The notes: a model not told the origin generated them from the sequence alone. Shown: positions 11,989 to 24,410, counted from the first letter of the stretch. The stretch: DNA of 64,000 nucleotides from Acanthacorydalis orientalis (GCA_034766995.1 CM068317.1:49624425-49688424), one strand, 5' to 3'. Numbers and translations: made by a program.

Positions 11989-13328
11989 TAAATCATATGA
12001 GAGTGAAATTCGATTTTCTTGTACATTAAAAATAGAATATTCGTACTGAAACTGGAACTCTGACTAAAAATAAATTTCTAGCCAACATAAAATAAACTAA
12101 TAAGGAAATAAAAACCTCAATAGATAAATATAAAGAAATTGTTGGTCCGGATCTTATCAATGACTTGTGTTGCTGATATTGAAGAGAGAAAAAGAAAACA
12201 AATCTGTTGAATATGAAGTATAAAAAGACTGTCTGAAAAGGAGTGTATTTTCAAATGACATTTTTCAAATCATGTTCATTGTCCTCGTAACTACAATTAT
12301 TTTCTTTTTCTTCTATTGTCAGTTACGTCTCTTGACATCTTTGAATAGAGATTAACGTTTATGCTTGTTTCGGTGACAATGCAGTCATCTACTGAAAACT
12401 AAACCGGTATATTTTTAAGTAAATGCAATAAGTTTAATAATTTTATAATTCGATACACGATTATTAGTCGCCTTTTTACAATGACCAAAATACACTCACC
12501 GACTGATTCTGACCAATATTTAGATTTGTGATAATTTTCTAGACTCTGAAACCTCTCGACACAAATAAATACCTAAATCATAATACCATCTCTATACATT
12601 GGATATTATAATATCTTTCTCGACTTGTATCCACCAATTGAGTGTGTGTATTTCTTGCTGATTGTCAATAGAGTGAGAATTGGCAGATTCGTCCAGCCTT
12701 TACTGACTGTCGATTGAGTTGACAGACCTAGAGTCCGTCCACCAAGACGAGTACAAAACTCACTGTCTGGGTTGATTCATTCAAAGTATTGGAACAGTTT
12801 CTTAAAATGATTCATCATTGAAGATTTTTGACTTGAACTCTTTTGTGATAGCTCGGCCGAGTGAAACACTGGCCAGTGATCTAAAACTTGCAATCTAACT
12901 CATCATTAAACGTATCCGATCGATGTGCGGACGATCCGAACACCACAAGTTATACCGCCAGCTCGTCGCACTAATTCACCAATTTGAAATCTTCAGTGTG
13001 GTGGCGTATTTACGGGGTTCAATCGAGACACAACCGGTGCGCGCTATCAAAGGACGCGATGTGTGTACAAACGCGTGCGTACAAGCGACTCTGTTTGTCT
13101 GCACGAGCGAGCGCTTCGGATCCCCGCGAAGACAGGACCCCTGACGAATGAATGGTATTGCTGGTAAAGCAAACTGTAGTTAACAAAAGTTACTACGGCG
13201 AGGAGCACAACGCCAAACCAACAATAATTTGTCGTTGGACTAACAACTTCGCACCCCGGAACAAACAGCCGCCGCACGGCTATTTAGTTTCCATACGTAC
13301 ATGTGTGCGTTTACATCATGTTTATACA

Positions 13329-13333
<5 letters not shown>

Positions 13334-13382
<49 letters not shown>
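13334..13382. repeat. long (TA)n microsatellite
   Basis: About 49 bp of uninterrupted TA, flanked by tacatgtac on the left. The overlapping frames full of alternating I and Y are artefacts of this tract. Confidence 0.95.
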
Positions 13383-13385
<3 letters not shown>

Positions 13386-14006
13386 ACGAGTATATATGTA
13401 AAGACATGTAAATTCAGTTACACAGTTGATATTTTCATTCAACTTGTTCATAAATGTAAATAATGTTACAGTATGAAAATTTACACATGTACTTATAAAA
13501 TGTATCATTAAATAAAATATGCCACGTACAAACGCTCTCATAAATATTAATAAACAATCTGGAAGTTTTAGTTTGAAATACATTTAATGTCGTTTTTGTA
13601 ATTCTTGTTCTTTTTTCATCCAAACATTCAAAATTGATCGATATCGCGTTACTAGAATAAACTTTCTGATTCTAAAACTCACATCAGATACTTCACAAGC
13701 GAATTCCTTAATCGCGAAAAGATATAGAAGGTTTTTATTGTTTCAATGATCTTCTGATCATCTCTGATCATCTTCACCCCTTGTGCATGACTTACGAGTC
13801 TGACTCGTGACCTGCAGGAAACACTTTATCAGTCAATCACGAATTAGTGGCTTATGTAAGGGCAGCAGGAATAGACTAGGAAGTCCTGCGTAGATTAGGA
13901 ATGAATGATTCAGTTTTACATATTTTGTATGAGGTTTTATCAAAGATTTTTGGGAAAGGGTAACGAAAGAAACCGATAGATACTTCATTTCAATTCCTGT
14001 GTGTAT

Positions 14007-14048
14007 TGAAAAATCTCTTTAAAGATTTTAAAAAATATCCATTTGTAT

Positions 14049-14107
<59 letters not shown>

Positions 14108-14231
14108 AAGAGAGGTAGAAAGAAAGAAATTAAGAACAAAAAGATATCCAAATTCACTAATCATAATCTGAACCGAATATAGAAAAATTCTTTTAACATT
14201 TAGAAAAATATTCATTAGTATCCACTTATAT

Positions 14232-14292
<61 letters not shown>

Positions 14293-14735
14293 ATATTTAT
14301 ACTTCATATTACTCTCTAATACTATTATACATTTTTGTACTATTTTATTATTAAACTATTATTTTAGTATTAACCCTGACCATTATTACTATTTAAATTC
14401 TAAAACTGTATTATAAAAATAAGCACATGTAAAATAATACCAACCACTTTTGTAATAGGTCATTATGTACCTCGGATACAAATAAATATATTCATTCTTT
14501 CAATCAATCATTCATTCATATATATATATATATATATTCTGACAGAAAAAGAGAGAAAGACGGTAAAAGATAGAGAAGAGTAGAAAGGAAGAGGGAAGAA
14601 AGAAATATCCTAATTTATTAGTCATATTCCGAACCATATTTTGAAAAATATCTAGAGATTTTGAAAAATATTCATTTGTATTCACATATATATTAATAAA
14701 TATGTACATATATATATATATATATATATACATTT
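14007..14735. repeat. (TA)n-purine composite repeat, three copies
   Basis: A compound unit recurs three times. It starts with a (TA)n tract and a GA-rich purine stretch of 40-70 bp. A conserved core follows: gatatccaaattcactaat at 14142 and its relative aatatcctaatttattagt at 14602, each followed by cat.at.c.gaacc. Next comes a segment ending aaaaatatccatttgtatcc or a variant, at 14030, 14205 and 14665, and then another (TA)n. Copy 1 holds only the last part. The unit is about 180 bp without the TA tracts. It probably spread by tandem duplication or unequal exchange through the TA tracts. Confidence 0.75.
14236..14286. repeat. long (TA)n microsatellite
   Basis: 51 bp of uninterrupted TA between two copies of the composite repeat. 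Confidence 0.95.
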
Positions 14736-14892
14736 GTGTGTATGTGTGCGTACATAAAGAATTAACGACTGCATATTCTGAAAAAGGTAGCTTGATATGA
14801 CGCAGTTACCTGATAATACAAAAATATGTACGCATATGTGAAGCACTTGTCTGTTCCATTGAGCATTAATACCTGAGTTTATATATGTATGT

Positions 14893-14912
14893 TTATATAT
14901 ATATATATATAT
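14893..14912. repeat. (TA)n microsatellite
   Basis: 20 bp of TA followed by tgtatatgtat. Shorter TA tracts also occur at 14519-14537 and 14708-14730. Confidence 0.85.
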
Positions 14913-17090
14913 GTATATGTATACACAGGCTGATGAAAGGAGTAAAAAAGAATTATGATCATTTCGTATACGCAATATTGATGTATAAAAAAGAGTAATC
15001 CTGCGTACGTTTCGCACACCAGACGTAAGTGGATTTTTTTTATTGAAATATTTGCATACGAATTACTTTTACTTTTTCGGATTATTAGTGGATTTTTTCC
15101 GAGGACGAATAGGTAACGATAAGTCTATACTCAAAGCCAATTACCATGTATGCTTTTTACAATTTCCATAGATGCGAGTCCTTTTATAGACTTTTTTAAT
15201 GAATTGAATTATAGTAACTTTTAAAAAAGATGACATCCTAAAAAAAATCATTCTCGAAACTGAATAAGTATTTGTTAGACGATTTTTTTGTTAATTTTTT
15301 AAAATATGTACTAATTTAAACCTGTTCGTTATCGGAATTATTGTCTTAACAATAAAAATAGATTAATTTTTAGCGCTCACTCCTTGTAGACCCTTTTTCA
15401 TTATCAAAAAGATCAATGAATGTTTATTTATCATTTTAATTTCACTGATGTGATTCAAATAGTGATATTATTCTCTCCAAAGAGTATAAAAACAAATTCT
15501 TCTGAGTCTCAGATTTAATAATGAATCTTTTTTAAACAACAAAAATATATTACAAATATGAATCGTTGAATATTGTTTAAATAATTAAAATACTATTCAT
15601 GAAATAAGAAAAACTTATCAATTTATTTATTCGATTTTCTTTTCAGAGGAATCGATACAAATATATTTAGAAAATAGTTTAAACAGTTAACACTAACAAG
15701 TGATCGAACGTCATTCAATAAAACGTTTCGTTCAGAGAACCAAGTATATAAATATTGGTGTTGTATGTTACATGGAATTGAATTGGAAGAGAAAATATTA
15801 TGTGTTATAGTTTGGTCATTTTCAGACGGATTAAGTGAAACACGAGTGGATTCTACTCGAAGGTGATAAAAAGGTGCAGACGCACTCGACAGATACCTGA
15901 ACTGGAACTGTTCTCGCGTCAAGTGGATTAGAATAACAAGATATAGTTATTTCGATTTAGCAGCTCCAGAGTGGAAGAACGCCAGCGACTGTGCAAATAT
16001 TATTGCGGCGATAAGTTGATAAGTTCGAGTTTGGACGACCGTGCGTCGATTCGGTATGAAATTTCAGATGTTCTTTCAGATAAAAAGTAAATATTTTAAA
16101 ACTTTCGATTGTTTTATTCACGAAAAGTGTTTATCGATCAAATGTTTTCATATTATACTTTCAATAAATTGAGGAATATCCAGCATGGAAGAAATTTTAT
16201 CAAAAGGCAACTTTTCTGCTTTCCTTCTGCACTTTTTTGGACTGAAGTCGATCGAATCGTCGTTGTTGTTCACGTGATAGTATTGGCTACCGGGTGTAGA
16301 ACCTTCGACCCATACATTGACCGTCGAATAGAAGCTGATGTTACAGAAAGATACAGACCGGAGATTTCGAAACGAAACAGAAGGTAAAGTCTTCTTACTG
16401 ATTCTGTAATCGCCATCGAAATTTGCATAAAAAAGAATCAAAAAATCTAACGATTTGTTTTCTAAAATCATATTCTGGCAAGAAACATGTTTTGTGATTT
16501 ATTGAATGAAAAAAATTCTATAACAACTCTCCTAGAAAATTATAAAAAAAGACAGCCGAACGACAAGTTTTAATTTTAAAATTTCAGTTCATTTCATGAA
16601 AACCCTCTTGCCAAGAACAAACTGGAGTTACCGACTCAGTAAAAAAAGTGAAAAGTTTAAAATAGAGATGGACAATATTGTAGGACGAGTAGACAATCGA
16701 TTAAGAAGAGAAATCATTGATTGGAAATCAAGAAATTTGAGAGAGACAAAAAAGGACAGATGGGATAAGGACATAAGAAAATATGAAAATCTGCAACTTG
16801 ATTTCCAGAATTGCAATATGGCCATTAACCAAAATCTACTGATACACAAAATACAACACAGATAAGCTCTTACATACATTTTTAAAGACAACAAAGTTTT
16901 AATATCCTCTTTTTGATACCAGTTTGTTTACAAGATAATGTCAGACAATTATAATGTTGGAATAAATAATATAATATGTAAAGTAATCAATCCTGAAAGA
17001 ATTAATTTTATAGAAGAGCGAGGTTTTCACTGGAACGTATTAGAACAGGCCTCCACCACGATGATCGACAGAGCTTGCTGCAGCTGTTAA

Positions 17091-17094
<4 letters not shown>
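14913..17094. other. 2.2 kb with no supported gene
   Basis: Nothing recognisable. A 107-codon minus-strand frame at 16148-16471 and an 89-codon plus-strand frame at 16596-16865, rich in K, R and N, have no known domain. At 16400-16450 a minus-strand fragment of the dispersed repeat is present (atcgccatcgaaatttgcat). Confidence 0.45.

Positions 17095-17138
<44 letters not shown>
17095..17138. repeat. long (TA)n microsatellite
   Basis: 44 bp of uninterrupted TA. Confidence 0.95.
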
Positions 17139-17139
<1 letters not shown>

Positions 17140-18012
17140 ATATGTTTATGTATTTGGTACATCACACAAAATAGATAATATTATAATTGATTCGACGATA
17201 GCGCAGCTAATGATACGGAATTCAAACACTGTAATTGATTATTAAATTAATTCACATTGGTAATCCGTGTGTTCGTTTGTAATCATTTGTGAATAATGAT
17301 TCATTTTATATAATGTGCATCTGTTTAATCGTTATGAAACACACACACAGATTTAGTCGCACGCATACATGTTTCATTTTCATCATTTAGTTTAAGTTCT
17401 AACATTCACCGCGATTAATGAATAATTGTTTCACATGTACATAAATTACAGTGTAATATATTTCCCCTATCTGTAATTTACTACATTCGATTGCTGATTT
17501 AATATTTTATGTTTTTTGTTTACTCGTCAGCGGTTCCAGCCTCTGTCGATCTTCGTGACGAAGGCCTTCCTCTAAACCTTTCCAGTTTAAACGATTCAGT
17601 ACGACTCGCTTCCAAAAATTAATTCTTTTCATGTAGGATTGATTATTAGTGTCAGTCCCATTTGTTTATATGTTCAGTTTGAAGATTTGGCTTAAACGAA
17701 TAGTGGTTTGAATGGAACAACTCATCTAAAATGAAAAATCTGATCAAATCATCCGATAGTCAACTAAAGGATGCTCTAGGAAAACGATTTAAAACGCAAC
17801 AATTAAATGAATTTTTATTATTATATAATTCTGATTAGATATTCTTGTTAGGTATAACGGACCTGTTTAATTTATTTAAAAATGACGCTTGATAGATTTT
17901 TGTAATCTTCCCATCAAGTGTCTTGATATATCCGGTGGAATCTTCATGACTGATTCATGGATTTTTAATTTAAATAGAGGGATAGTGCGTTGATAATCAA
18001 TATACACCTTTA
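17139..18012. other. no gene seen
   Basis: AT-rich DNA with no repeat or coding signal that I can identify. Confidence 0.4.
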
Positions 18013-18340
18013 TCTTACGACAACCGCAATGAAAAATAATCATACGCCGTCAAATCCGAAAATCTTGCTGACCAAACATCTCCATTTTTTGAAATGTTTC
18101 GAAGAGCGCCCATACAGCAACCATGGACACTCCAGCAGTTACAACTTGTCGCTCCGTCTTGCTGAGACAGTATAAACTCTGGAAATCGAATTGATTTTCG
18201 CGTCTCGAATATGTTGCATAGAGAGTACATTGTTCAGAAGTGAACGTGAAAATCTGAATTTTTTAACAACGAGCACAGAACCCGCAGAGGAAGTTCGACA
18301 TTTCGAAACGACGTCCTTTATCGACAAAGGGAGTCGCCGT
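18013..18340 (-). pseudogene. IS630/Tc1-type transposase, internally deleted (copy B)
   Basis: Read on the minus strand, the strongest part is the C-terminal half: RFPEFILSQQDGAT, then NISKNGDVWSARFSDLTAYD and YFSL. The family pattern is F.QQDGATCHT, IS..GDV.WP.RS.DLTP.D (ending in the catalytic aspartate) and YFLWG, so the catalytic second and third acidic regions can be traced. Upstream, a poorly preserved linker (aligned with TPENIALVR in copy A) runs straight into RFPEF. The joint sequence caattcgatttccagagttt matches gaattcgatttccacaattt of copy A. The region between the linker and the QQDG block, about 100 residues or more in full-length relatives, is missing in both. Frameshifts make it non-functional. 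Confidence 0.75.
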
Positions 18341-18649
18341 ATCCGTACGAATATTAAACAAAGAACAGAATATAATCTACAATAAAAGATATGTAAATTA
18401 TTTTACACAAACACCCGACACTATTCAATTTATTGTCCATTGATGTGAGCTCGAAAGCGAAACGCCCGAACCATCGTCAAAAGGGATTCACTTCAGACAC
18501 AACTTCATGTCCTGTTCGCATACACACACACACAGGCATTCGACCCACACCGACTGAAACGCATCTTTGTGACGGCTGAAAACATAAAAGCTTGGCATAA
18601 ATATGCGAACGGGCGATAGTTTAAGGCTCTGTGCTGAAAAGTTTTATTC

Positions 18650-18652
18650 ACT

Positions 18653-18697
<45 letters not shown>
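18650..18697. repeat. compound (AC)n(AT)n microsatellite
   Basis: About 12 AC dinucleotides pass directly into about 12 AT dinucleotides, followed by a GA-rich purine stretch. Confidence 0.92.
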
Positions 18698-20063
18698 CAG
18701 AGAAAGAAAAAATAAGGAGAGAAAGAACTTAAAATTTCTTTTTAAATTTTCTATTAACAAGTAAATTCTGCCCAATCTACAGTCTAAAAAGAATGATTTT
18801 ATTATTGAAAAATATACACTTTCATGTCATTTATCATACTGTTGTGTTTAATTCTGTAATTTTATATATCAAAAATGTTAAAAATGCATAAGAATCTCTA
18901 AACACACTTCATAATCTTTTCAGTTCAATTTAAAGAAACTCGATTGAGAATTAAGATAGACTTGGACTCATTTAGAAACGAACGACATTCATTAAGACAT
19001 ACAAAGGTTCATCCACGCTGAGTACAATTCTATCCAAGAGATTATCACGTTTTTTTTGTATTATTTTCGACAGTACACTCGCATCTTTACAAAAAACCGA
19101 TACAAGATCATTGTACTTGTGTTTGACTTGTCCGACGACAAGAAAAATAACTTGAAAGCCAGGTACACAAGAAACAGAACACAAGCATTTGTTGTCAAAG
19201 CTTAATATCGTTAGCGTATAGCATTATTTTTTAACGATTCGACCTTGTTAATCGTTGAAGTCAATTCAATAGACAAACACTAAGTTGTTCGAAGAACAAG
19301 TTGAGTTGACCGAACTTGGATGGCGAATAAAAAAATACGAAATTCGATCAATCGAGCGTCTCGACTGGTAAATGTATTTATGTATGAAAATAATCTACCT
19401 GAATTTATTCAACAATTCGTCGGCTGCCCGGTTTATGTTAGTCACGGTAACAATTTACAACCGTGCATTCAACGTAGTAATTGTTTTGATTCGAACAATA
19501 AATCAATTAACGCCCGTGCACACATATTCGAAAATAACACGAACAGCTTGTCGCCTCGACAATGAATTGAAAGCAAACACTTTGTTTTTCCAGCGCGCGT
19601 TCGTTTAAAATGGAAACATGATTAAGCACTATCGTTTAAAGCGACAGACAGGAAAAAAAATAATAATCATGACGAATAAACGTACTCGATTGGATTTTTC
19701 ATTGTGGCCGTAACGAGCATCGTTAAACGGCGCACATAACGAGACATACGTGCACGTTTCACGCGAAAGCTCGTCCGCACAAATCACATTAAACGGTCGC
19801 GCTTTTTAGCAGTGACTGAGAGAACGTTTTTTTTTTTGTGCACAACAATGCTAGGCCGCATTTTGCACTAACTACTCGAAAAACCATCCTTAACTCGCGC
19901 TTGGGAAGTTCTTTTACACTCAGCTTGTACACTAGAGTTAGCGTGAGATTTTAGAGTGAGCGTTTGAGATTCTTATTTGTTCCGAACGATGCACGATTCT
20001 ACTTGGACGAGCGCTAATGACCTTAGTTGTCGACACGCCGTCGATTATATCTATAAATATGTA
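18698..20063. other. no gene seen
   Basis: No coding or repeat signal that I can support. Overlapping plus-strand frames at 19320-19608 contradict each other and match nothing known to me. Confidence 0.4.
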
Positions 20064-20752
20064 ATAGGACGTTGCATTTAATGCCGCTATTTTTTTTTTG
20101 TTCTTTGAGCAGTTATTTCAATGAGAAAATGTGTGAATGCATTAATCAAAGTATTTTCCCTCGGAAGCTGTGACTTTCTCTCACTTTTCTGGCGGAAATT
20201 GAATTCCGCGACAAAGAACGGTCTGTCTTTTGAGCCAATCCATTCATCAACCCAATTTTCGACTTCTCCGTAGTTATGGAAATGTGTATCTTCCAAAGCG
20301 TGTTGCATCGGTCGGAACAGATGGTAGTAGCTTGGGCCTGGGTCTGGAGAAACGCTCGGTGTGGGTGAAACTCCCATTCGAGGTCTATAAGTGTTTGTGT
20401 CACGGATATGGGGCCGAGCGTTGACATAGAGGAGAATAACATTTCGGCGATTTGCTGCAATCGATGGTCGTTTTTGCATCAAATTATCATTCGAATTGCT
20501 GTCGATATCGTTCGACCCCGATTGATTCCTTCGGTTTCAATAGCTCATAACACACGACACCCACCATGTAAACTTCATTTTAATTCGGTTGTAAGAAAAC
20601 ACTTGTGTAAACAAAGGACGGCGTCTGATGACTGAATTTTAGTGGGAAATGTTCACACTTTAAAATGAAATAAGAGACATCTGTCACTGCACACAGCACA
20701 CGTGCCTAGAGCAATCTACAAGTGAACAGCGGCTTTCAATGCAACCCCCTAT
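20064..20752 (-). mobile_element. mini-mariner 1 (mauritiana-like, complete ends)
   Basis: A 689-bp mariner derivative with both termini. The left end reads ATAGGACGTTGCATTTAATG on the plus strand. The right end, reverse-complemented, reads ATAGGGGGTTGCATTGAAAG. These form imperfect inverted repeats of about 28 bp, each bounded by the TA expected for mariner target duplication (20062-20063 and 20753-20754). Transcription sense is minus. A 5' leader of about 150 bp, shared with mini-mariner 2, is joined to the transposase from the WW motif onward. The HTH domains and first catalytic aspartate are deleted. It could once have been moved in trans by an autonomous relative. Confidence 0.88.
20100..20568 (-). 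pseudogene. mariner transposase catalytic C-terminal part
   Basis: Read on the minus strand from about 20568: WWVSCVMSY, a stop, NRRNQ (compare WWD..GV.YYELLK), then NLMQKRPSIAANRRNVILL and YVNARPH. The last is the HDNARPH block of the second catalytic aspartate, here changed from D to V. After shifts it continues with DYHLFR-like YYHLFRPMQHALEDTHF, then VENWVDEWIGSKDRPFF, and ends in a frame corresponding to LPE.W.KV.AS.GKYFD. The order and spacing fit a mauritiana-type mariner. Loss of the second aspartate and several frameshifts mean no activity. The third-aspartate block (YSPDL) is distorted to SPTPSVSPDPGPS-like residues by frameshift. Confidence 0.85.
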
Positions 20753-21839
20753 TAAGTTTTTTTTTTGTTCTCCTCTTTGTAAGTGACCGCTCTAATACCG
20801 GAACGTGATCTTATTTCGCTGACAGCCATAAATCATTGTACAGGTGTCTGTACGCGTGTCCGTACGAATCCACAACACGCACCAGATCAAACTGTCACGT
20901 GTTCCGGCGTTCGAATCGACTCATCCAACGTGGCCAATATAGTAGAGAGCTTTCATTACCGCGTACGCGCGTCCCGTTCGATTTTTTTCCCCGGTCGTAA
21001 GAGAGGCCACGCCGTCACATAACGCCATAAATCCGTGTCCCTTTCCGTCGTCGTATCCACGTCTCGTTCCAGTTCGGTCGGCTGGCGGCAGGCGGATCGA
21101 ACGAGCGGTCACCGGTGTGGGTGGACGCCGTCCGACCTATTTCCGCGCCTCCGACCTAATGGTATTAACGGCCGAGTCGGCCAGTGCATTAACGCGGCCA
21201 GTGTTGTGCGCGGACGACCCGCTCGATGTCATCCGGCAGATATTACCCGCTGAGCAGTACGTTTCTCACGGCGGGGAATGCGCCCGAGGGAACGGTCGAG
21301 CGTCGGGCCGGGAGCTGTCGAGATAAACGCTCAGACATGACGACGCACAATAAAGAAACGCCGATAAACACTGAGATAGTTTTGTTTTATAACTGAAGAC
21401 GTTTCTGAATATTGCAGAGGGATTTCTCGTTTAAGCGCGTGTCGTTGTTGCGATATTCGCTGTGTATTTTATTAAATTCATACCGAAAGACAACAGAAAC
21501 AACTGAATCATTTCTAAATCCTTCATCTACTGTCAAGACTTTCAACTCTCATAAACAAGAACTGATATCGAATAATCGATGGTTCTGATCTCGCCTCGTG
21601 GAACTTCGAAATGCAGACTGTGCTGAATTTTTATGTCTGTTTTCGAGCCCTAATCTTCTTCTAAATAAAAATTATATTATTCAATTTTTCATCTTAATCA
21701 ATTCAGTGAACAGTCGGTTAAACGACAGATGTATAAACCTGATATAAAACAGTTATGAGCATTGATCTCACTGACTGAATATTTATACATTCCGTTGTCA
21801 ATGCATGTTTTATTTTAAGTAATCGTTCACTTTTATAAT
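20753..21839. other. no gene seen; CpG-rich patch 20780-21340
   Basis: The stretch 20780-21340 is clearly richer in CpG than its surroundings, with short frames open on both strands and no recognisable domain. It could be an unidentified promoter, an untranslated first exon, or only a compositional island. 21350-21840 is AT-rich and featureless. Confidence 0.45.
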
Positions 21840-22079
21840 TAATGTGGATATTTTATTTTTCCATTCAACTACCAAAAATTAATTCTTTTTTCCTCCATTT
21901 TTAATTCAACAGACAAATTTGAAGCAAAATTAATAATAAAAACACAGTCGATATTACTAAAATACATACTGAAAAATGCACTTTAAAATGATATTAACAT
22001 GAACACGATGAAATGACACTCTCGTTGAAAAAAATTAAGGTAAGAATTCAAAAAACAAATACTGTAATTATTTTCCTAA
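21840..22079 (-). mobile_element. mariner (irritans-like) 5' end fragment
   Basis: Reverse-complemented from 22079, the sequence begins TTAGGAAAATAATTACAG. It then shows a leader that aligns with the copies at 2841-3016 and 27469-27657, including gtgttcatgttaatatcatt and attattaattttgcttcaa. The ATG of the transposase lies at 21898, 181 bp from the end, close to the 175 and 189 bp of the other two copies. Only about nine codons (MEEKRINFW) can be recognised before the homology is lost. The left boundary is uncertain, and the outer flank at 22080 is CA, not TA. Confidence 0.75.
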
Positions 22080-22745
22080 CATTCTTTCATGCTCCGTTTC
22101 AGATATATTTTTTCCTTTATCTTCAGATATATTTTAGACAGAGTTCAAAATTAAAAATCCACTGTCATAAAAGATATCCATATGTGCCTGTGTGTGTGTA
22201 CAAGAATCTCAACAAACACACACACAGGCGAAGACTTGAAACTTAAATGAGAAAGCGAAACGCCTCGTCCTCTTACACATTTTTTTTAAAAAAAAAACAC
22301 TCTTCTTGTCTATTAATACACGATCATAAAAGAGATAAAATTAATCACGATGTGAACGTCTCGAAAATTAATTTCCACTTCCGTAGTAACGACGTCGTCG
22401 TCTTGCATGTTGATTACAATTTATTTCACATGCTCGACTACGTTCGATGGATTTGTATTAAGGGATGAATATTTCAGATCGTGAAAAATTCATGTTACGG
22501 CTCGTACACGAACGCCGACCTCTTTCTCATCTCATTCATATTTGTGACGGGTGTGTGAGCGAGCGAACGAGTGAGATGCGAGAACGTTGAAAGGATATCG
22601 AATGTGATGAGACGATGGAATTGTAAACGGAACGGAGGTATCGTGAAAGGATGGTGCAAAAAATTATGTGTGGAAGAGGCGTTTGAAGCTTTTTTACGTT
22701 GTCGGATGATGGATAGAGTGAAGTTACTTCACACATACATATTTA
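22080..22745. other. no gene seen
   Basis: Mixed-composition DNA with a short (CA)n near 22205-22226. Nothing else supported. Confidence 0.4.
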
Positions 22746-23190
22746 TTAGGACGTTGCGTTGAAAGCCGCTGTTCACGTGTAGACGGCTCTAGGCGCGGAT
22801 GACGTGTGCAGTGACAGATGTCTTTCATGTCATTTTAAAGTGTGAACATTTCCCACTGAAATTCAGTCATCGGACGCCATCGTTTGTCCCGCACCCAGCG
22901 TATTCTCCGGACCTGGCTACAAGCGATTACCATCTTTTTCGATCGATGTAACACCTTTTGGAAGATACACAATTCCATAACTAACAAATAGAAGATTGGG
23001 TTGTTGAATCGATTGGCTCAAAAGAGAGGCCATTCTTTCATCCCGATTTTCAACTTCTGTCAGAAAAGTCGGAAAAAGTCATAGCTTCCGAGAGCAAATA
23101 CTCTGATTAATGTATTCACACATTTTGTTATTGAAATAAATGCTCAAAGAACTCCACAAAAAAACGACGGCTTTGAATGCAGCCTCCTAA
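22746..23190 (+). mobile_element. mini-mariner 2 (mauritiana-like, complete ends)
   Basis: A 445-bp element that starts TTAGGACGTTGCGTTGAAAG. Its other end, reverse-complemented, starts TTAGGAGGCTGCATTCAAAG. TA lies directly outside both ends (22744-22745 and 23191-23192), as expected for a mariner insertion. The first 145 bp match the leader of mini-mariner 1, including cattttaaagtgtgaacatt and a shared cagtcatc.gacgcc. At about 22890 the leader joins the transposase at the third-aspartate block. This is a larger deletion than in mini-mariner 1. The two are therefore separate deletion products of one parent family. Confidence 0.92.
22892..23110 (+). pseudogene. mariner transposase C-terminal end
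   Basis: One frame, interrupted by only two stops, reads HPAYSPDLATSDYHLFRSM, then HLLEDTQFHN, IEDWVVESIGSKERPFF and EKSEKVIASESKYSD, and ends in TAA at 23108-23110. This is the classic mariner C-terminus: third catalytic aspartate in SPDL with its following SDYHLF, the W..S...K..FF helix, and the closing KV.AS..KY.D. It lacks the first two catalytic aspartates and all DNA-binding domains. The frame is far better kept than in mini-mariner 1, which suggests a more recent origin. Confidence 0.9.
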
Positions 23191-23192
23191 TA

Positions 23193-24410
23193 TAATATTT
23201 GATAGTTTGAAAGACCGTCTGCCACATCTAACTTCTAAGTAAAACACCGAACACTCCTCCATATTAATATTGATAAACAGGTATGCGAGACTACACGTCT
23301 ACCTGAACACTGCACAACACGGAGGATTTACCGAATTTTCACGAACAGATATCGCAGACCGAAACATGTTGCGACACGTAACGAACGTTAAGCAAAACAG
23401 AGCGAATCTAATATTGTTTATAACTCGATGATCGCGGTAAACATGTAACGTCGCTGTAAACTTAATAACTTAACTGCAAGTACTTATAACAATGTTAGGG
23501 CCGTAGGTGTAACCGAGTCGATAAATTTCGCGTCGCGGCGATAAATCCTGAAGGAGTGTGCGTATCCGCTTCTTCGTGGCGCCGCAATTTCTAAAATAGT
23601 GATTATGTGCAGTCGGTTCTGTTTATCAGAACGTCAGAACAGTGTTTCCGGCGGCGATAACTAGTTGGTTGAACTTAATCGAGAAGTGTAGTTATCGAAA
23701 ATAGTAAGATGGATGTTTACACTCTTAACGATTCATTATTTATTCGAATAATTAAAATTTAGTTCCTCATAGTTACAGGACATTACAAATCAGTCCTTTA
23801 TCTGTCATGTACATTCTGTTAAACATGTTTATTGAATTTCTAAAACCTTACACTTGTTATTTTAATAAATTTGCTTGATTTTCAGGTATATTTTCTCAAA
23901 CAGGAATTGAAAGTCCCTTCGATGTACAACCGACTGTTTTTTTAACTCTAATAATTGTACTGCGAGTTTCTCTTTGCATCTTCTACAAACTTAATTTTCG
24001 TTTTCTGTATGCGAATTAATTTATCATTTTTAAACTACTCACTTATCAATTAGTTATTGTATAGCATTTCAAGGTAATGAAAACTTGATGTACGTCCTTC
24101 ATACGAGTTGACAGAAAGACATGAGAAATGAATATTAAATGTCATCATCACCAGAGTAGTGAGGTATCAAATTTCAATTAAAAATCAACTTTAAGAATAT
24201 GTAAATTCCCAATCTGTTCTTTCACTATAGCTCGTACAAACTTAATCATTGATTTTTTTATATAAATTAAGTAGCTAATTAATTTTCAATTACTTTAATT
24301 ATTTTCTGACACTTTAAAGTAAAGAGAAAAGTCAGTAAGCTGTCATCATATGAGCTGACTGAAAAACATTAATCAGACACGAAAATGATACACACATTTT
24401 ATCCCGAACA
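23193..24410. other. no gene seen
   Basis: A CpG-bearing patch at about 23480-23640, otherwise AT-rich. No open frame of note. Confidence 0.4.

Larger units (their letters stand above)
9622..13333. other. 3.7 kb with no supported gene; minor repeats
   Basis: No recognisable gene. A 158-codon open frame at 10391-10867, on the plus strand, begins inside a (TA)n tract and is very rich in N, I, F and K. I read it as an AT-rich chance frame overlapping dispersed-repeat copies. A mixed CpG patch lies at 9720-9960 and another at about 11100-11360. Confidence 0.5.
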
